DNA from: Candidatus Saccharimonadota bacterium
Lineage (GTDB): Bacteria; Patescibacteriota; Saccharimonadia; Saccharimonadales; UBA7683
Reading direction: 5' to 3'
Length of the DNA: 12,514 nucleotides
Assembly (NCBI GenBank): GCA_018061375.1
Contig: JAGOUG010000023.1
Coordinates: forward strand, 1 to 12,514
Shown here: positions 6,304 to 12,514 of the stretch, piece after piece
Numbering within the stretch: the first letter of the stretch is position 1
How the letters are laid out: each line of letters begins with the position of its first letter
Translations under genes and position numbers: made by a program
The notes under the pieces: generated by a model
What the model was told of the DNA's origin: nothing
The model's database searches: none
What the model saw: the letters and a program-made list of their open reading frames with translations, nothing else

Positions 6304-6815
6304 GCGTACCCGTGCAACCCCGCACGGCTCGACAACACCTGGGGAGAGATGAGGACTCGCACCATGTGTGAGCTTTGCCAGTCCACGACCGACACCACCT
6401 CGCGCCTCGAGGCGCTTCGCCTCCGCGACGCCCACCTCGAGGCCGTGCACCGCTACGAGCGCGCCGACCTGGCCATCCAGATGGCCCGCCTCGAGCACGA
6501 CAAGGTCTCCTTCCGGGCGTCCCGCAGTGCCCAGACCGACGCCGAGATCGACTCGTGGGAGGCCTCCGAGGCGTACACCGCTCACACCGAGCAGGTGCGC
6601 GACACCGTGATGACCCGCCTCGGCGGGCTGTTCGGTGGGCACATCTCGATGGACGACCTCGGTGGCCTCGGTCACGCCGGCCTCGCCGACGACCTCGTCG
6701 GTGCCGGTTCCGACCCGATGCGCGCCTAGGCACGCATCACCCTCGAGTTGCGGTAGCTGATGCCCGGGCGGGTACCTTTCGGGGTGCTTTGCCCGGGCCT
6801 CGGCCCGATTGTTAT
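6300..6815 (+). other. High-GC island, probably acquired DNA
   Basis: Base composition changes sharply near 6300 and returns to the AT-rich background near 6815. The island holds one gene and a GC-rich 3' region with two copies of the self-complementary octamer GCCCGGGC (6762-6769, 6791-6798) that can form a hairpin. No integrase, transposase, terminal inverted repeat or target-site duplication was found at its edges. Alternatives are horizontal transfer, perhaps from an actinobacterial host or its phage, or a chimeric assembly join. The resident-style promoter upstream and the hairpin at 6851-6872 downstream do not by themselves exclude the second. Confidence 0.6.
6364..6729 (+). CDS. Orphan 121-residue protein with actinobacterial codon usage
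   Basis: The start chosen is ATG 6364, with GAGGA 8 nt upstream; the in-frame ATG at 6349 has GGGGAGAG directly against it, which is too close. About 92% of codons end in G or C and none ends in A, so the frame is truly coding but was shaped in a high-GC genome, unlike all neighbours. The N-terminus MCELCQ has a CxxC pair. Residues about 15-80 are charged and helical (SRLEALRLRDAHLEAVHRYE), a probable coiled coil or helical bundle. The C-terminus is rich in Gly, Asp and Leu (GGLFGGHISMDDLGGLGHAG). There is no signal peptide or membrane segment. I do not recognise the family; a lone CxxC is too little to claim zinc binding. The gene sits alone between the structured RNA C and another orphan gene. 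Confidence 0.75.
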   Translation: MCELCQSTTDTTSRLEALRLRDAHLEAVHRYERADLAIQMARLEHDKVSFRASRSAQTDAEIDSWEASEAYTAHTEQVRDTVMTRLGGLFGGHISMDDLGGLGHAGLADDLVGAGSDPMRA

Positions 6816-6850
6816 ACGTGTACCGTATGTTGTAGTTTTCTTGTTCACCC

Positions 6851-6872
6851 AGAGCGCCCCTTGAGGCGCTCT
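6851..6872 (+). terminator. Weak terminator after the high-GC island
   Basis: AGAGCGCC and GGCGCTCT form a perfect 8-bp stem with a CCTTGA loop. Only TTACTAATT follows, so the U tract is poor. It lies directly upstream of the promoter of the next gene and could separate the two transcripts. Confidence 0.5.
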
Positions 6873-6878
6873 TACTAA

Positions 6879-6907
6879 TTGACAAAAAAATGTAAAAGTG
6901 GTAATAT
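6879..6907 (+). promoter_or_regulatory. Promoter for a leaderless transcript
   Basis: TTGACA (6879-6884), a 17-nt spacer and TAATAT (6902-6907) predict a start at 6913-6915, on or next to ATG 6915. The upstream in-frame TTG 6879 and ATG 6906 lie inside the promoter elements and so cannot be the start of this transcript. Confidence 0.8.
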
Positions 6908-6914
6908 GTTATCA

Positions 6915-7799
6915 ATGAAAACGTATGGAAGTAAAGAATTAGCTAGCTGGCATGAACAGGAGCAAGATACTCCATTTGTTGAACGAGCAGAAATTGGTGG
7001 TTTCGCCTTTAATTACTACTTAGCCGACTTCGAAGGCGCGCCGTGCGATAACCTAGTGAGTGTACTTGTAGCTGAAGATCCTAAAGAAGGTATTGAACCT
7101 ATAATTAAGGTTAGCTTACGGATACCTGAGGAATTTCGGGGCGCTTTTGCGCTTCATGAGTATATCGAGTTTCATGCTTCACAACTCGACCCTACACTAC
7201 CCCAGTCCTGTTGGGAAATTGAACGGTTTATTATTGGTCAGTTTACAGACCCGCGTCAAGCAGATGAATACGCAGCGCGCCGAATAGATATGTTCTCTTT
7301 TATAGAGAATGATCTCAACGCCCTGACTTATGAGATGCAGGATACAAAGCAGTATCTTCTAGAGTACGTACGACTATCCAAAGAGGCTAAGGCTACGCGA
7401 GCTATCTCCTGCGATTTGCATAAACGATCTCAAGCAGTAGCGGGTGATGCTCTAGATATTGAGCGGCAACTTAGAGCTGGTTTTGAACTCCCCTTAACCG
7501 CCGAGCAAAGAAGTGCAAATGTAATCGCTGAGTTTTTGCGTACGCGGCCTGATCAGACGGCGCAGTTTTATACTGGCGATGTGGACGCCGAGCGTATGAC
7601 TGATGCGGACCGTCATGATCGTATGGTTGCGGGACTATTATACCGGCAGACGCTTGCGACAGATCGCGAGGAACGTAGCCTTCTTTCTGCTGAAATCACT
7701 ACGCTTACCAAGGGTGTTGGTCCTACGGCTGAGCAAGAAAGAATTGCGCTTTCTATGGCGCATAGACATGATGATATCGACCCAGATACAAAAGACTAA
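6915..7799 (+). CDS. Unrecognised 294-residue protein
   Basis: Starting at ATG 6915 (MKTYGSKELASW) the protein has 294 residues. It is acidic and soluble-looking, with no signal peptide or membrane segment. The first about 100 residues look alpha/beta (GGFAFNYYLADF, NLVSVLVAEDP, IIKVSLRIPEEF). The remainder is strongly helical and charged, with possible coiled coil between about 120 and 200, and the C-terminus is His/Asp-rich (MAHRHDDIDPD). LHEYIEFH near residue 93 recalls metal-binding HExxE/H patterns but does not match a known one. Codon use is that of the resident genome. No Shine-Dalgarno sequence is present, which fits a leaderless mRNA. The gene is monocistronic, the only ordinary plus-strand gene here, and its stop lies 2 nt from the stop of pth. 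Confidence 0.8.
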   Translation: MKTYGSKELASWHEQEQDTPFVERAEIGGFAFNYYLADFEGAPCDNLVSVLVAEDPKEGIEPIIKVSLRIPEEFRGAFALHEYIEFHASQLDPTLPQSCWEIERFIIGQFTDPRQADEYAARRIDMFSFIENDLNALTYEMQDTKQYLLEYVRLSKEAKATRAISCDLHKRSQAVAGDALDIERQLRAGFELPLTAEQRSANVIAEFLRTRPDQTAQFYTGDVDAERMTDADRHDRMVAGLLYRQTLATDREERSLLSAEITTLTKGVGPTAEQERIALSMAHRHDDIDPDTKD

Positions 7800-7801
7800 T
7801 A

Positions 7802-8416
7802 CTAGATACTGAGTTTTGTAATTGCAGCTTGAATAATAGATTCAAGCTGTTTTTGTTCTTCTTTTGAAAACTTGCCGAGCACAAAGTCAGCGGTGTTCAT
7901 TTTTTCAGCAAGTTCATTCTTTACACCAATACGAATACGGGTAAAATCATCCCCAATATGGCTAATTAGGCTTTTCAGGCCATTGTTTCCGGCTGATCCC
8001 CCACCCTGTTTTAGTTTGACGGTCCCAAACGGCAAATCGTATTCATCTTGAATAACGATGATATCTTTATTTTCTAATTTGTAGAAGTCCTTTAGGGCTT
8101 GTAATGATTCGCCGCTGGCGTTCATAAAGGTGGTAGGTTTTGCCAGAATAACCTTCTTGCCACCACTGTAATCTTCAGAAATTAGGGCTTTAAACTTTGT
8201 TTTTTCTTGCCACTTTGGGAAGTCTAATTTTTTTTGGAGTGCATCCAACACCTCGAACCCAATATTATGCCGTGTTGTGTTGTACTGTTTGCCGATATTA
8301 CCAAGTCCGACCACAAGTGTTATAAAACTTTCATCATTAGCTGCGGTAGCTGCAGATATATCCTGTGTCAGTTGTATTAGTCTGTCACTGCGTTCAAATC
8401 TTTGAAATAATGCCAT
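7802..8416 (-). CDS. pth: Peptidyl-tRNA hydrolase
   Basis: Pth cleaves peptidyl-tRNA released by stalled ribosomes and so recycles tRNA. From ATG 8416 the product has 204 residues. The core begins at residue 33: LVVGLGNIGKQYNTTRHNIGFEVLD, with the catalytic His50 in TRHNIG. KPTTFMNASG, the Asp-containing DEYDLPFG and GGSAGNNGLKS all match the family. Compared with typical Pth proteins, which begin about 3-5 residues before VGLGN, this has an extra N-terminal stretch of about 30 residues. GLGN is followed by Ile, where Pro is usual. An in-frame ATG 8437 exists, but TATACT (8428-8423) lies between the two and would place transcription at ATG 8416; its -35 box is poor. An unannotated shorter start cannot be excluded. 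It is convergent with the 294-residue gene. Confidence 0.95.
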   Translation of the reverse strand: MALFQRFERSDRLIQLTQDISAATAANDESFITLVVGLGNIGKQYNTTRHNIGFEVLDALQKKLDFPKWQEKTKFKALISEDYSGGKKVILAKPTTFMNASGESLQALKDFYKLENKDIIVIQDEYDLPFGTVKLKQGGGSAGNNGLKSLISHIGDDFTRIRIGVKNELAEKMNTADFVLGKFSKEEQKQLESIIQAAITKLSI

Positions 8417-8464
8417 AAAAACAGTATACAGTAGCACCTGAAAGGATCTGTATTTTAAATTATG

Positions 8465-8908
8465 TTAGTACGGCTCGTGTGCTACAAGGGCAGTGCTTCT
8501 TGACTGAGTTATTCGGCGTGTTAACTCGCGGACTACAAGAAGATGTTCTTTTGTAACCCGTCTATTTTCTGGGTGTCTACTAGTATTATCGAAAATTACC
8601 GGTTCGAAAAATGCCAGGTCACTCGAAAGTTGAGCCGTCACGCTGACCTGTGCTTTTCTGAATCCAACTTTGTTGTAATGGACACGCCCACTAATAAACT
8701 GGTCAGTATCCAACATTACCGCACTAAGTTCAGCTGCAAAACAAGGGTTGTCCACAAAGGCCGAAACATAATCCGTATGTATGCTACCACATTCTGCATG
8801 ACCAAGAATTGCACCTCCGAGACGTGCTACACGATCTTGCAAATAGAGTCCCTCAATTTTTGTGATTAACCGATTAGGCGTTATTAGTTTAGCTGCTGGT
8901 TGTTCCAT
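8465..8908 (-). CDS. Unrecognised 147-residue protein, overlaps the sugar transferase gene
   Basis: ATG 8908 has AAGGA about 7 nt upstream and overlaps the end of the upstream gene by 20 nt, which suggests translational coupling and joint expression. The sequence is mixed alpha/beta with no membrane segment. LYLQDRVARLGGAILGHAECGSI near the N-terminus and FFEPVIFDNTSRHPENRRVTKEHLLVVRELTRRI near the C-terminus are its most distinctive parts (positions about 22-44 and 97-130). I do not recognise a family. The overlap implies a role together with the sugar transferase-like protein, but that is inference. Confidence 0.8.
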   Translation of the reverse strand: MEQPAAKLITPNRLITKIEGLYLQDRVARLGGAILGHAECGSIHTDYVSAFVDNPCFAAELSAVMLDTDQFISGRVHYNKVGFRKAQVSVTAQLSSDLAFFEPVIFDNTSRHPENRRVTKEHLLVVRELTRRITQSRSTALVAHEPY

Positions 8909-9575
8909 AAAGACTTCCTTTAACTGAGTTGGTTGCTCTAGATAATACCATCTTTATGAACTGTTTGTGTAGGTTTCTGTCGTGCTGCCTTGATGCGTTG
9001 TAATAATCATGGCTATCTGCCGCGAAGCGATCGGCGGCTTCCAGTGCTACCTGGGCATCGGTTAGGTATGATTCATCATCATAAGAAATACCTGAGCCTG
9101 GTCGTGAATGAACCTCTAGCCCATACGTGCTAATGAGGCCAGGTTGTTGACACTCTAAAATAGTCCGCCATTCATCAACTGACTTACCATCACCCAGGCA
9201 ATCAAATAGTCTTTCGCGGTGTTCGGGTATGGTTCCGCGTGGCCCAACAAGACTCGCTCTGTCCAGTAGTACCTCTGTAATATGAGGCAATTCATCGACC
9301 ATCATTACTGAGAAGAGTTCAGAAACGCGTCGTGATCTGTCTCGGTGGCCTGCAGGACCGCGATTACCAATCTTAGTAACGCTGTACCACTCACCCGGTA
9401 TAAGCGCACGCTTTTCGTAGCTGAGTGGATTATGGTCTGGCTCAAGTTGCTGTATTGTAGCAATAGCAAGTGAGCTAACTACTTTAATAAGGGGTAGTGC
9501 AGGGTAAATAATCCGCTTTTCAAAGCGTTTTCGTTCATCGCTGGTGAGCCAGTCTTTTTGTGTTAGTTCTGCCAT
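8889..9575 (-). CDS. Divergent bacterial sugar (phosphoglycosyl) transferase-like protein
   Basis: The 228-residue product aligns by eye with small monotopic phosphoglycosyl transferases (PglC/WcaJ type), which move a phospho-sugar from a nucleotide to a polyprenyl-phosphate carrier at the membrane. Residues about 15-44 (RKRFEKRIIYPALPLIKVVS, then SLAIATIQQLE) fit the reentrant membrane helix. VDELPHITEVLLDRASLVGP followed by RGTIPEHRERLF fits the family core and keeps the Asp-Glu pair of the active site. QQPGLISTYGLE fits the usual RPGITG region. The usual KFRSM stretch is replaced by SVTKIGNRG, and GPRP by GPRG, so activity may be altered. ATG 9575 lies about 5 nt after the predicted transcription start. 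It shares an overlap with the 147-residue gene downstream. If active, it would begin a surface glycan, but no other glycan genes are in the window. Confidence 0.75.
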   Translation of the reverse strand: MAELTQKDWLTSDERKRFEKRIIYPALPLIKVVSSLAIATIQQLEPDHNPLSYEKRALIPGEWYSVTKIGNRGPAGHRDRSRRVSELFSVMMVDELPHITEVLLDRASLVGPRGTIPEHRERLFDCLGDGKSVDEWRTILECQQPGLISTYGLEVHSRPGSGISYDDESYLTDAQVALEAADRFAADSHDYYNASRQHDRNLHKQFIKMVLSRATNSVKGSLYGTTSS

Positions 9576-9586
9576 GTGTACAGAAG

Positions 9587-9615
9587 ACTATACGTTGGAT
9601 TACAACAGGGGTCAA
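9587..9615 (-). promoter_or_regulatory. Promoter of the sugar transferase pair
   Basis: On the minus strand, TTGACC (9615-9610), a 17-nt spacer and TATAGT (9592-9587) predict a start near 9580, 5 nt before ATG 9575. It fits into the 49-bp gap after der, so the pair is expressed separately from der despite the close spacing. Confidence 0.75.
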
Positions 9616-9624
9616 CCGTAAGAG

Positions 9625-11109
9625 TTACTCTTGTTCGTCGGTTTTTGGTAAGAACTTGGTTGTTTTGCCAGAAATTCGTTCGTTATTGAGCATATAGAAT
9701 TTTACGGGCGTACCGCTGAAGTCGACGGTTTTTCTAAGGTTCTTTTCTAGGTAGCGCTTCCAGCTCCAGTGTAGGTATTCGAGGTGGGCACCATACAGCC
9801 GGAATGTTGGTGGTGACGTATCGTCTTGTACAAAGTAGCGTGGCTTTGGATGACGCCCTTTTAGGCCGGCTGGTGGGTGTGCACTCAGTGAAGAGGCTAG
9901 AATTTTGTTAAGCTCAGACGTTTTGATTGTGCGCTTACGCCGAACATTAATTGCAAGCGCAAGATCAAAAATTTTGGCGACGTTCTGACCTGTTATAGCA
10001 CTCGTAAATAACAGTTGTGCCCAAGGAACAAACTGAAAGTTATTGGTGATTCTGGCAGCAATTCCATCTCTGGTGTAAGCATTTTTTATAGCAACTTCTT
10101 TACCATAACTCTGAGATTTTGACATGCGTCGTTTGTCTGCTTTGGTGAGCTTATCTTGGTCCATCTCTTCTTCTTCAGGTTCATTCTCAGCAGCTTCGGC
10201 GAGCGCATCAAGTGTGTCCCACTTACTTATCACGATGATAAGGCCCTTACCTGCTTCTTTAATAAGCCCAGCGATTTTCTGGTCGAGTGCGGTGCTGTGT
10301 TCTTGTACGTCCATGAGGAGTAAACAGACATCGGATTGTTCAATTGCTTGCAGGCTGCGCAGTACGCTAAATTTTTCAATACCACGTTCAATTTTGCCAC
10401 TACGGCGAATTCCGGCGGTGTCGAGTAGTTCAATATCTTGGCCTTCGTAGCGGACTTTCACGCGGTTGACATCTCTGGTAGTCCCGGCAACATCCGCAAC
10501 AACAGCCTGTTGTTTTTTAGCGAGCGTGTTGAAGAGCTGGCTTTTACCAACGTTTGGACGGCCGAGGAGTGCAATCCTGAGCACGTTATCTTCAACCAAG
10601 GCCTCTTTGGCAGGAATCTGCTTTGTAATTGCACTGAGAAGCTCGTGAATACCCTGGCTCTGTGTTGCGCTTGTACTAACTATGGTTTTAATGCCAAGAC
10701 GTTCCCATGGTGTATCAGATTCGTTTTTAGCAACCTGGTCGGCCTTGTTGGTAACTAAAATAACTGGCTTTTTGCTTTTGAGAGCCTTTTTTGCAACACG
10801 GCGGTCTTCATCTGTAATTACTGTCTGGGCTTCAACAACTACAACAATTACGTCTGCAGCATCGGCGGCTTCTTCGATCTGTTCTTGAATAGTCGCCTCA
10901 AATTCATCTTCAGCGTCTTTTAGTCCAGCGGTATCAACAAGCCAGAAGTGATGATCGTTAAATTCGACGGTTCGGTAGACGGAATCTCTGGTGGTACCGG
11001 CTTCTCTGGCAACAATCGCCTCTTGGCGCTGCAGAGCACGGTTAAAAAGGCTGGATTTTCCAACGTTTGCACGGCCAACAATAGCTACTACTGGTAATTT
11101 TTTACTCAT
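9625..11109 (-). CDS. der: Ribosome assembly GTPase Der (EngA)
   Basis: Der has two tandem GTPase domains and a KH-like domain and helps assemble the 50S subunit. The start chosen is ATG 11109 (MSKKLPVVAIVG), as the family begins right before the first P-loop; the in-frame ATG 11190 would add 27 residues that overlap the upstream gene. The product has 494 residues. Domain 1: GRANVGKS (12-19), DTAG and NKAD. Domain 2: GRPNVGKS, DTAGIRR and SKWD. The C-terminal KH-like part runs to KFYMLNNERISGKTTKFL. Between SKWD and the rest of domain 2 is an acidic insert (NEPEEEEMDQDKLTKADKRR) of about 30 residues that is not typical of the family. No good Shine-Dalgarno sequence is seen before ATG 11109. 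Confidence 0.96.
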   Translation of the reverse strand: MSKKLPVVAIVGRANVGKSSLFNRALQRQEAIVAREAGTTRDSVYRTVEFNDHHFWLVDTAGLKDAEDEFEATIQEQIEEAADAADVIVVVVEAQTVITDEDRRVAKKALKSKKPVILVTNKADQVAKNESDTPWERLGIKTIVSTSATQSQGIHELLSAITKQIPAKEALVEDNVLRIALLGRPNVGKSQLFNTLAKKQQAVVADVAGTTRDVNRVKVRYEGQDIELLDTAGIRRSGKIERGIEKFSVLRSLQAIEQSDVCLLLMDVQEHSTALDQKIAGLIKEAGKGLIIVISKWDTLDALAEAAENEPEEEEMDQDKLTKADKRRMSKSQSYGKEVAIKNAYTRDGIAARITNNFQFVPWAQLLFTSAITGQNVAKIFDLALAINVRRKRTIKTSELNKILASSLSAHPPAGLKGRHPKPRYFVQDDTSPPTFRLYGAHLEYLHWSWKRYLEKNLRKTVDFSGTPVKFYMLNNERISGKTTKFLPKTDEQE

Positions 11110-11158
11110 ATATTTAACTTTAGTATGTCCTATTTTTGGTAATTTTACAAGTGTTAGG

Positions 11159-11839
11159 TTACTGTCCCACAGTAAAGAGGCCGCTATCACTACATTCTTG
11201 TGCCATATCTCGCCAGACTATTGGAATAAAGCGTTTTGCCGGACAGCTCTGTAACTCTGACTCTTCAATACCATGCCGAATCAAGTTATACCGCACACAC
11301 GCAGCTTCTTCCTCGGCTTCATTTTCAAGTTTAGAGTTCGGTACAAAGCATCCTTGCTCGGGTTCGTAACTAAACTCGTTATAGTCTGAATCTTCGTACT
11401 GCCATAGGTTAAAAAAAGTCTCATATTCTCTGTTTTCAGGTGCTGAAATATTTGCAATCTTAGTAAAAAACTGAATAGTTTTAGGGTTTAATAACCCGGC
11501 AAGCAGTGTGTCATTTTCAAATTCTGTACCTGTGCCGTTGCAGAACCTTCGGTATGCGAACAAGCACTTTTGAATGCCTACTGCACACACGTGATAGCCA
11601 TGTTCAACATCTACCCAGGGCAGCTCTTTGTTGGCTTGCTCGGCGTTATGCCTAAACTGTGAATAGAGCATGAAGCCAATCTGAAGAATTGGACCATCTT
11701 GTTCAAAACCAGGCTCATAGATTTCAGGAGATGTTTGTTGGGTTGCTGCAAAAACAGTAGCAATTGCAAGTGCATCTGCAGCGTGGTCTCGTGAAGAGAC
11801 ATTCTCTAACCTAAGTAAATCAATGTCAGGTGAAGCCAT
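11159..11839 (-). CDS. Unrecognised 226-residue protein
   Basis: The product starts at ATG 11839, about 8 nt after a TATAAT box, so its mRNA is probably leaderless. It is acidic and soluble-looking, with no signal peptide or clear membrane segment. The first half is helical (SRDHAADALAIATVFAATQQ near 16-35) and the second half is rich in Glu, Tyr and Asn (YEDSDYNEFSYEPEQGC). Six or more cysteines are scattered (CAVGIQKC, RRFCNG, EEEAACVRY, QSCPAK), with no regular zinc-binding spacing. I do not recognise a family. It lies between the pseudouridine synthase and der on the same strand, 49 nt upstream of the der ATG. Confidence 0.75.
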   Translation of the reverse strand: MASPDIDLLRLENVSSRDHAADALAIATVFAATQQTSPEIYEPGFEQDGPILQIGFMLYSQFRHNAEQANKELPWVDVEHGYHVCAVGIQKCLFAYRRFCNGTGTEFENDTLLAGLLNPKTIQFFTKIANISAPENREYETFFNLWQYEDSDYNEFSYEPEQGCFVPNSKLENEAEEEAACVRYNLIRHGIEESELQSCPAKRFIPIVWRDMAQECSDSGLFTVGQ

Positions 11840-11847
11840 AATAATAT

Positions 11848-11877
11848 ATTATAACACAAATACTAGTAACTATGCAA
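11848..11877 (-). promoter_or_regulatory. Promoter of the 226-residue gene
   Basis: On the minus strand, TTGCAT (11877-11872), an 18-nt spacer and TATAAT (11853-11848) predict a start at about 11841-11839, on or beside the ATG. Confidence 0.7.
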
Positions 11878-11888
11878 GTTTTATGAGA

Positions 11889-12514
11889 TTAGATTTGATT
11901 CGCACTGACAGTACGATACGTTTCTGTCCCCAGATCATCGAGTTTGAAGTTTGCAAAACTTTGGCGTTCAAGATGGGTTACCATGTAGCGTAAGCTGCCA
12001 AATGTACGTCGTATCTGGCGGTTGCGACCTTCGTACATGGTTACTTTGTAGAGGTTGGGCATCTTTTGGGTCCTGAGCTCAGGATCGATCAGCTCAACCT
12101 TAAACTGGCTTGTACCGTCTTCAAGCCCGATCCCCTTTTCTATCTGGTCTTTGTCCTCAGGCTTTAGCGGTTTATTAAGTGCAACATGGTACACCTTCTT
12201 TTTGCCGAACTTCGGATGTGTTAGTTTAAAAATTGTATCACCATCATCGGTTAGGAGTACAAGTCCGCAACTGTCTTTATCAAGCCGACCGGCTGCTTTA
12301 AGATTTTGGTAGTGCTTAGGGACAAGTTCGTATATTGTTGGTGTGTCTCCCTGTTGGCGGTGAGAACAAACATAGCCAACGGGTTTGTTCAACAGTACAT
12401 ACGTATATCGTTTCGGTCCGGTTGCTACCGCGTCGCTGTCAACAGTAATAACATCCCGATCCGGCTGAATGACATTGCCAAGCGTGGCAACCTTACCGTT
12501 AATGAGTACCCTAC
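11889..12514 (-). CDS. RluB-type rRNA pseudouridine synthase, 5' end missing
   Basis: The enzyme isomerises a uridine in ribosomal RNA to pseudouridine. The frame is open to the right edge, so the true start is outside; TTG 12392 is not the start, because conserved sequence lies upstream of it. At the visible N-terminus, RVLINGKVATLGNVIQPD followed by DVITVDSDAV is the end of an S4 RNA-binding domain. YTYVLLNKPVGYVCSHR and AGRLDKDSCGLVLLTDDG follow, with the catalytic Asp in GRLD. KKKVYHVALNKPL and YEGRNRQIRRTFGSL complete the RsuA/RluB/RluE family core. The Lys-Asp after GRLD replaces the usual Tyr-Asp or Met-Asp. Which member of the family it is cannot be settled here; the S4 domain and general layout favour RluB. 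Confidence 0.93.
   Translation of the reverse strand, partial: RVLINGKVATLGNVIQPDRDVITVDSDAVATGPKRYTYVLLNKPVGYVCSHRQQGDTPTIYELVPKHYQNLKAAGRLDKDSCGLVLLTDDGDTIFKLTHPKFGKKKVYHVALNKPLKPEDKDQIEKGIGLEDGTSQFKVELIDPELRTQKMPNLYKVTMYEGRNRQIRRTFGSLRYMVTHLERQSFANFKLDDLGTETYRTVSANQI

Noticed and set aside
6879..6914. Upstream starts TTG 6879 and ATG 6906 for the 294-residue gene
   Set aside because: Both lie inside the -35 and -10 boxes of its promoter.
6223..6915. Long frames on the minus strand (6223-6915, 6251-6733) and in another plus frame (6375-6878) across the high-GC island
   Set aside because: They are shadows of the 6364-6729 gene: only that frame has the regular G/C third positions and a ribosome binding site. 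The others give Arg/Pro- or Gly-rich low-complexity products.
11110..11190. Upstream ATG 11190 for der
   Set aside because: It adds 27 residues without family similarity and overlaps the upstream gene; ATG 11109 lies right before the first P-loop.
1..12514. tRNA, rRNA, CRISPR array, integrase or transposase
   Set aside because: Looked for T-arm patterns, regularly spaced direct repeats and recombinase motifs; none found.

Overview
The window most likely comes from a small-genome bacterium of the Candidate Phyla Radiation (Patescibacteria), probably Saccharibacteria (TM7). This is an inference from three things: compact housekeeping genes, a short DNA-binding protein that combines a sigma-70 region 4 with a helical C-terminal part, and several genes whose start codon lies where transcription should begin. 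UGA reads as stop throughout. Recognisable genes are topA, dprA, pth, der, an RluB-type pseudouridine synthase cut by the right edge, and a divergent bacterial sugar (phosphoglycosyl) transferase. Three predicted proteins of 147, 226 and about 294 residues are unrecognised.

Layout. At 1-614 (minus) lies the sigma-like protein, cut by the left edge. From about 870 to 2250 there is no convincing protein gene but an unusual amount of secondary structure: two back-to-back minus-strand transcription units of roughly 620 and 700 nt, each with its own strong promoter and a terminator-like hairpin. Arms that do not match perfectly pair through G-U on the minus strand and would be A-C mismatches on the plus strand, which points to folded minus-strand RNAs. 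topA (2410-4758) and dprA (4836-5693) follow on the minus strand. Divergent from dprA is a third candidate structured RNA of about 350 nt on the plus strand (about 5749-6104), with a strong promoter, GNRA-capped hairpins and a 13-bp terminator stem.

At about 6300-6815 there is an island of very high GC with one 121-codon gene. It has no A-ending codons and about 92% GC at third positions, as in Actinobacteria and unlike every neighbour. A normal AT-rich promoter at 6160-6189 and a short leader containing a possible 10-codon peptide precede it. A plus-strand orphan gene (6915-7799) then runs tail-to-tail into pth.

From 7802 to the right edge all genes are on the minus strand: pth, a 147-residue orphan overlapping the sugar transferase, der, a 226-residue orphan and the pseudouridine synthase. 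The recognised genes serve DNA topology, DNA uptake and recombination, ribosome assembly and modification, and recycling of peptidyl-tRNA. The novelty is in the RNA-rich stretch 870-2250, the RNA at 5749-6104, and the foreign-looking gene at 6364. No tRNA, rRNA, CRISPR array or transposase was seen.
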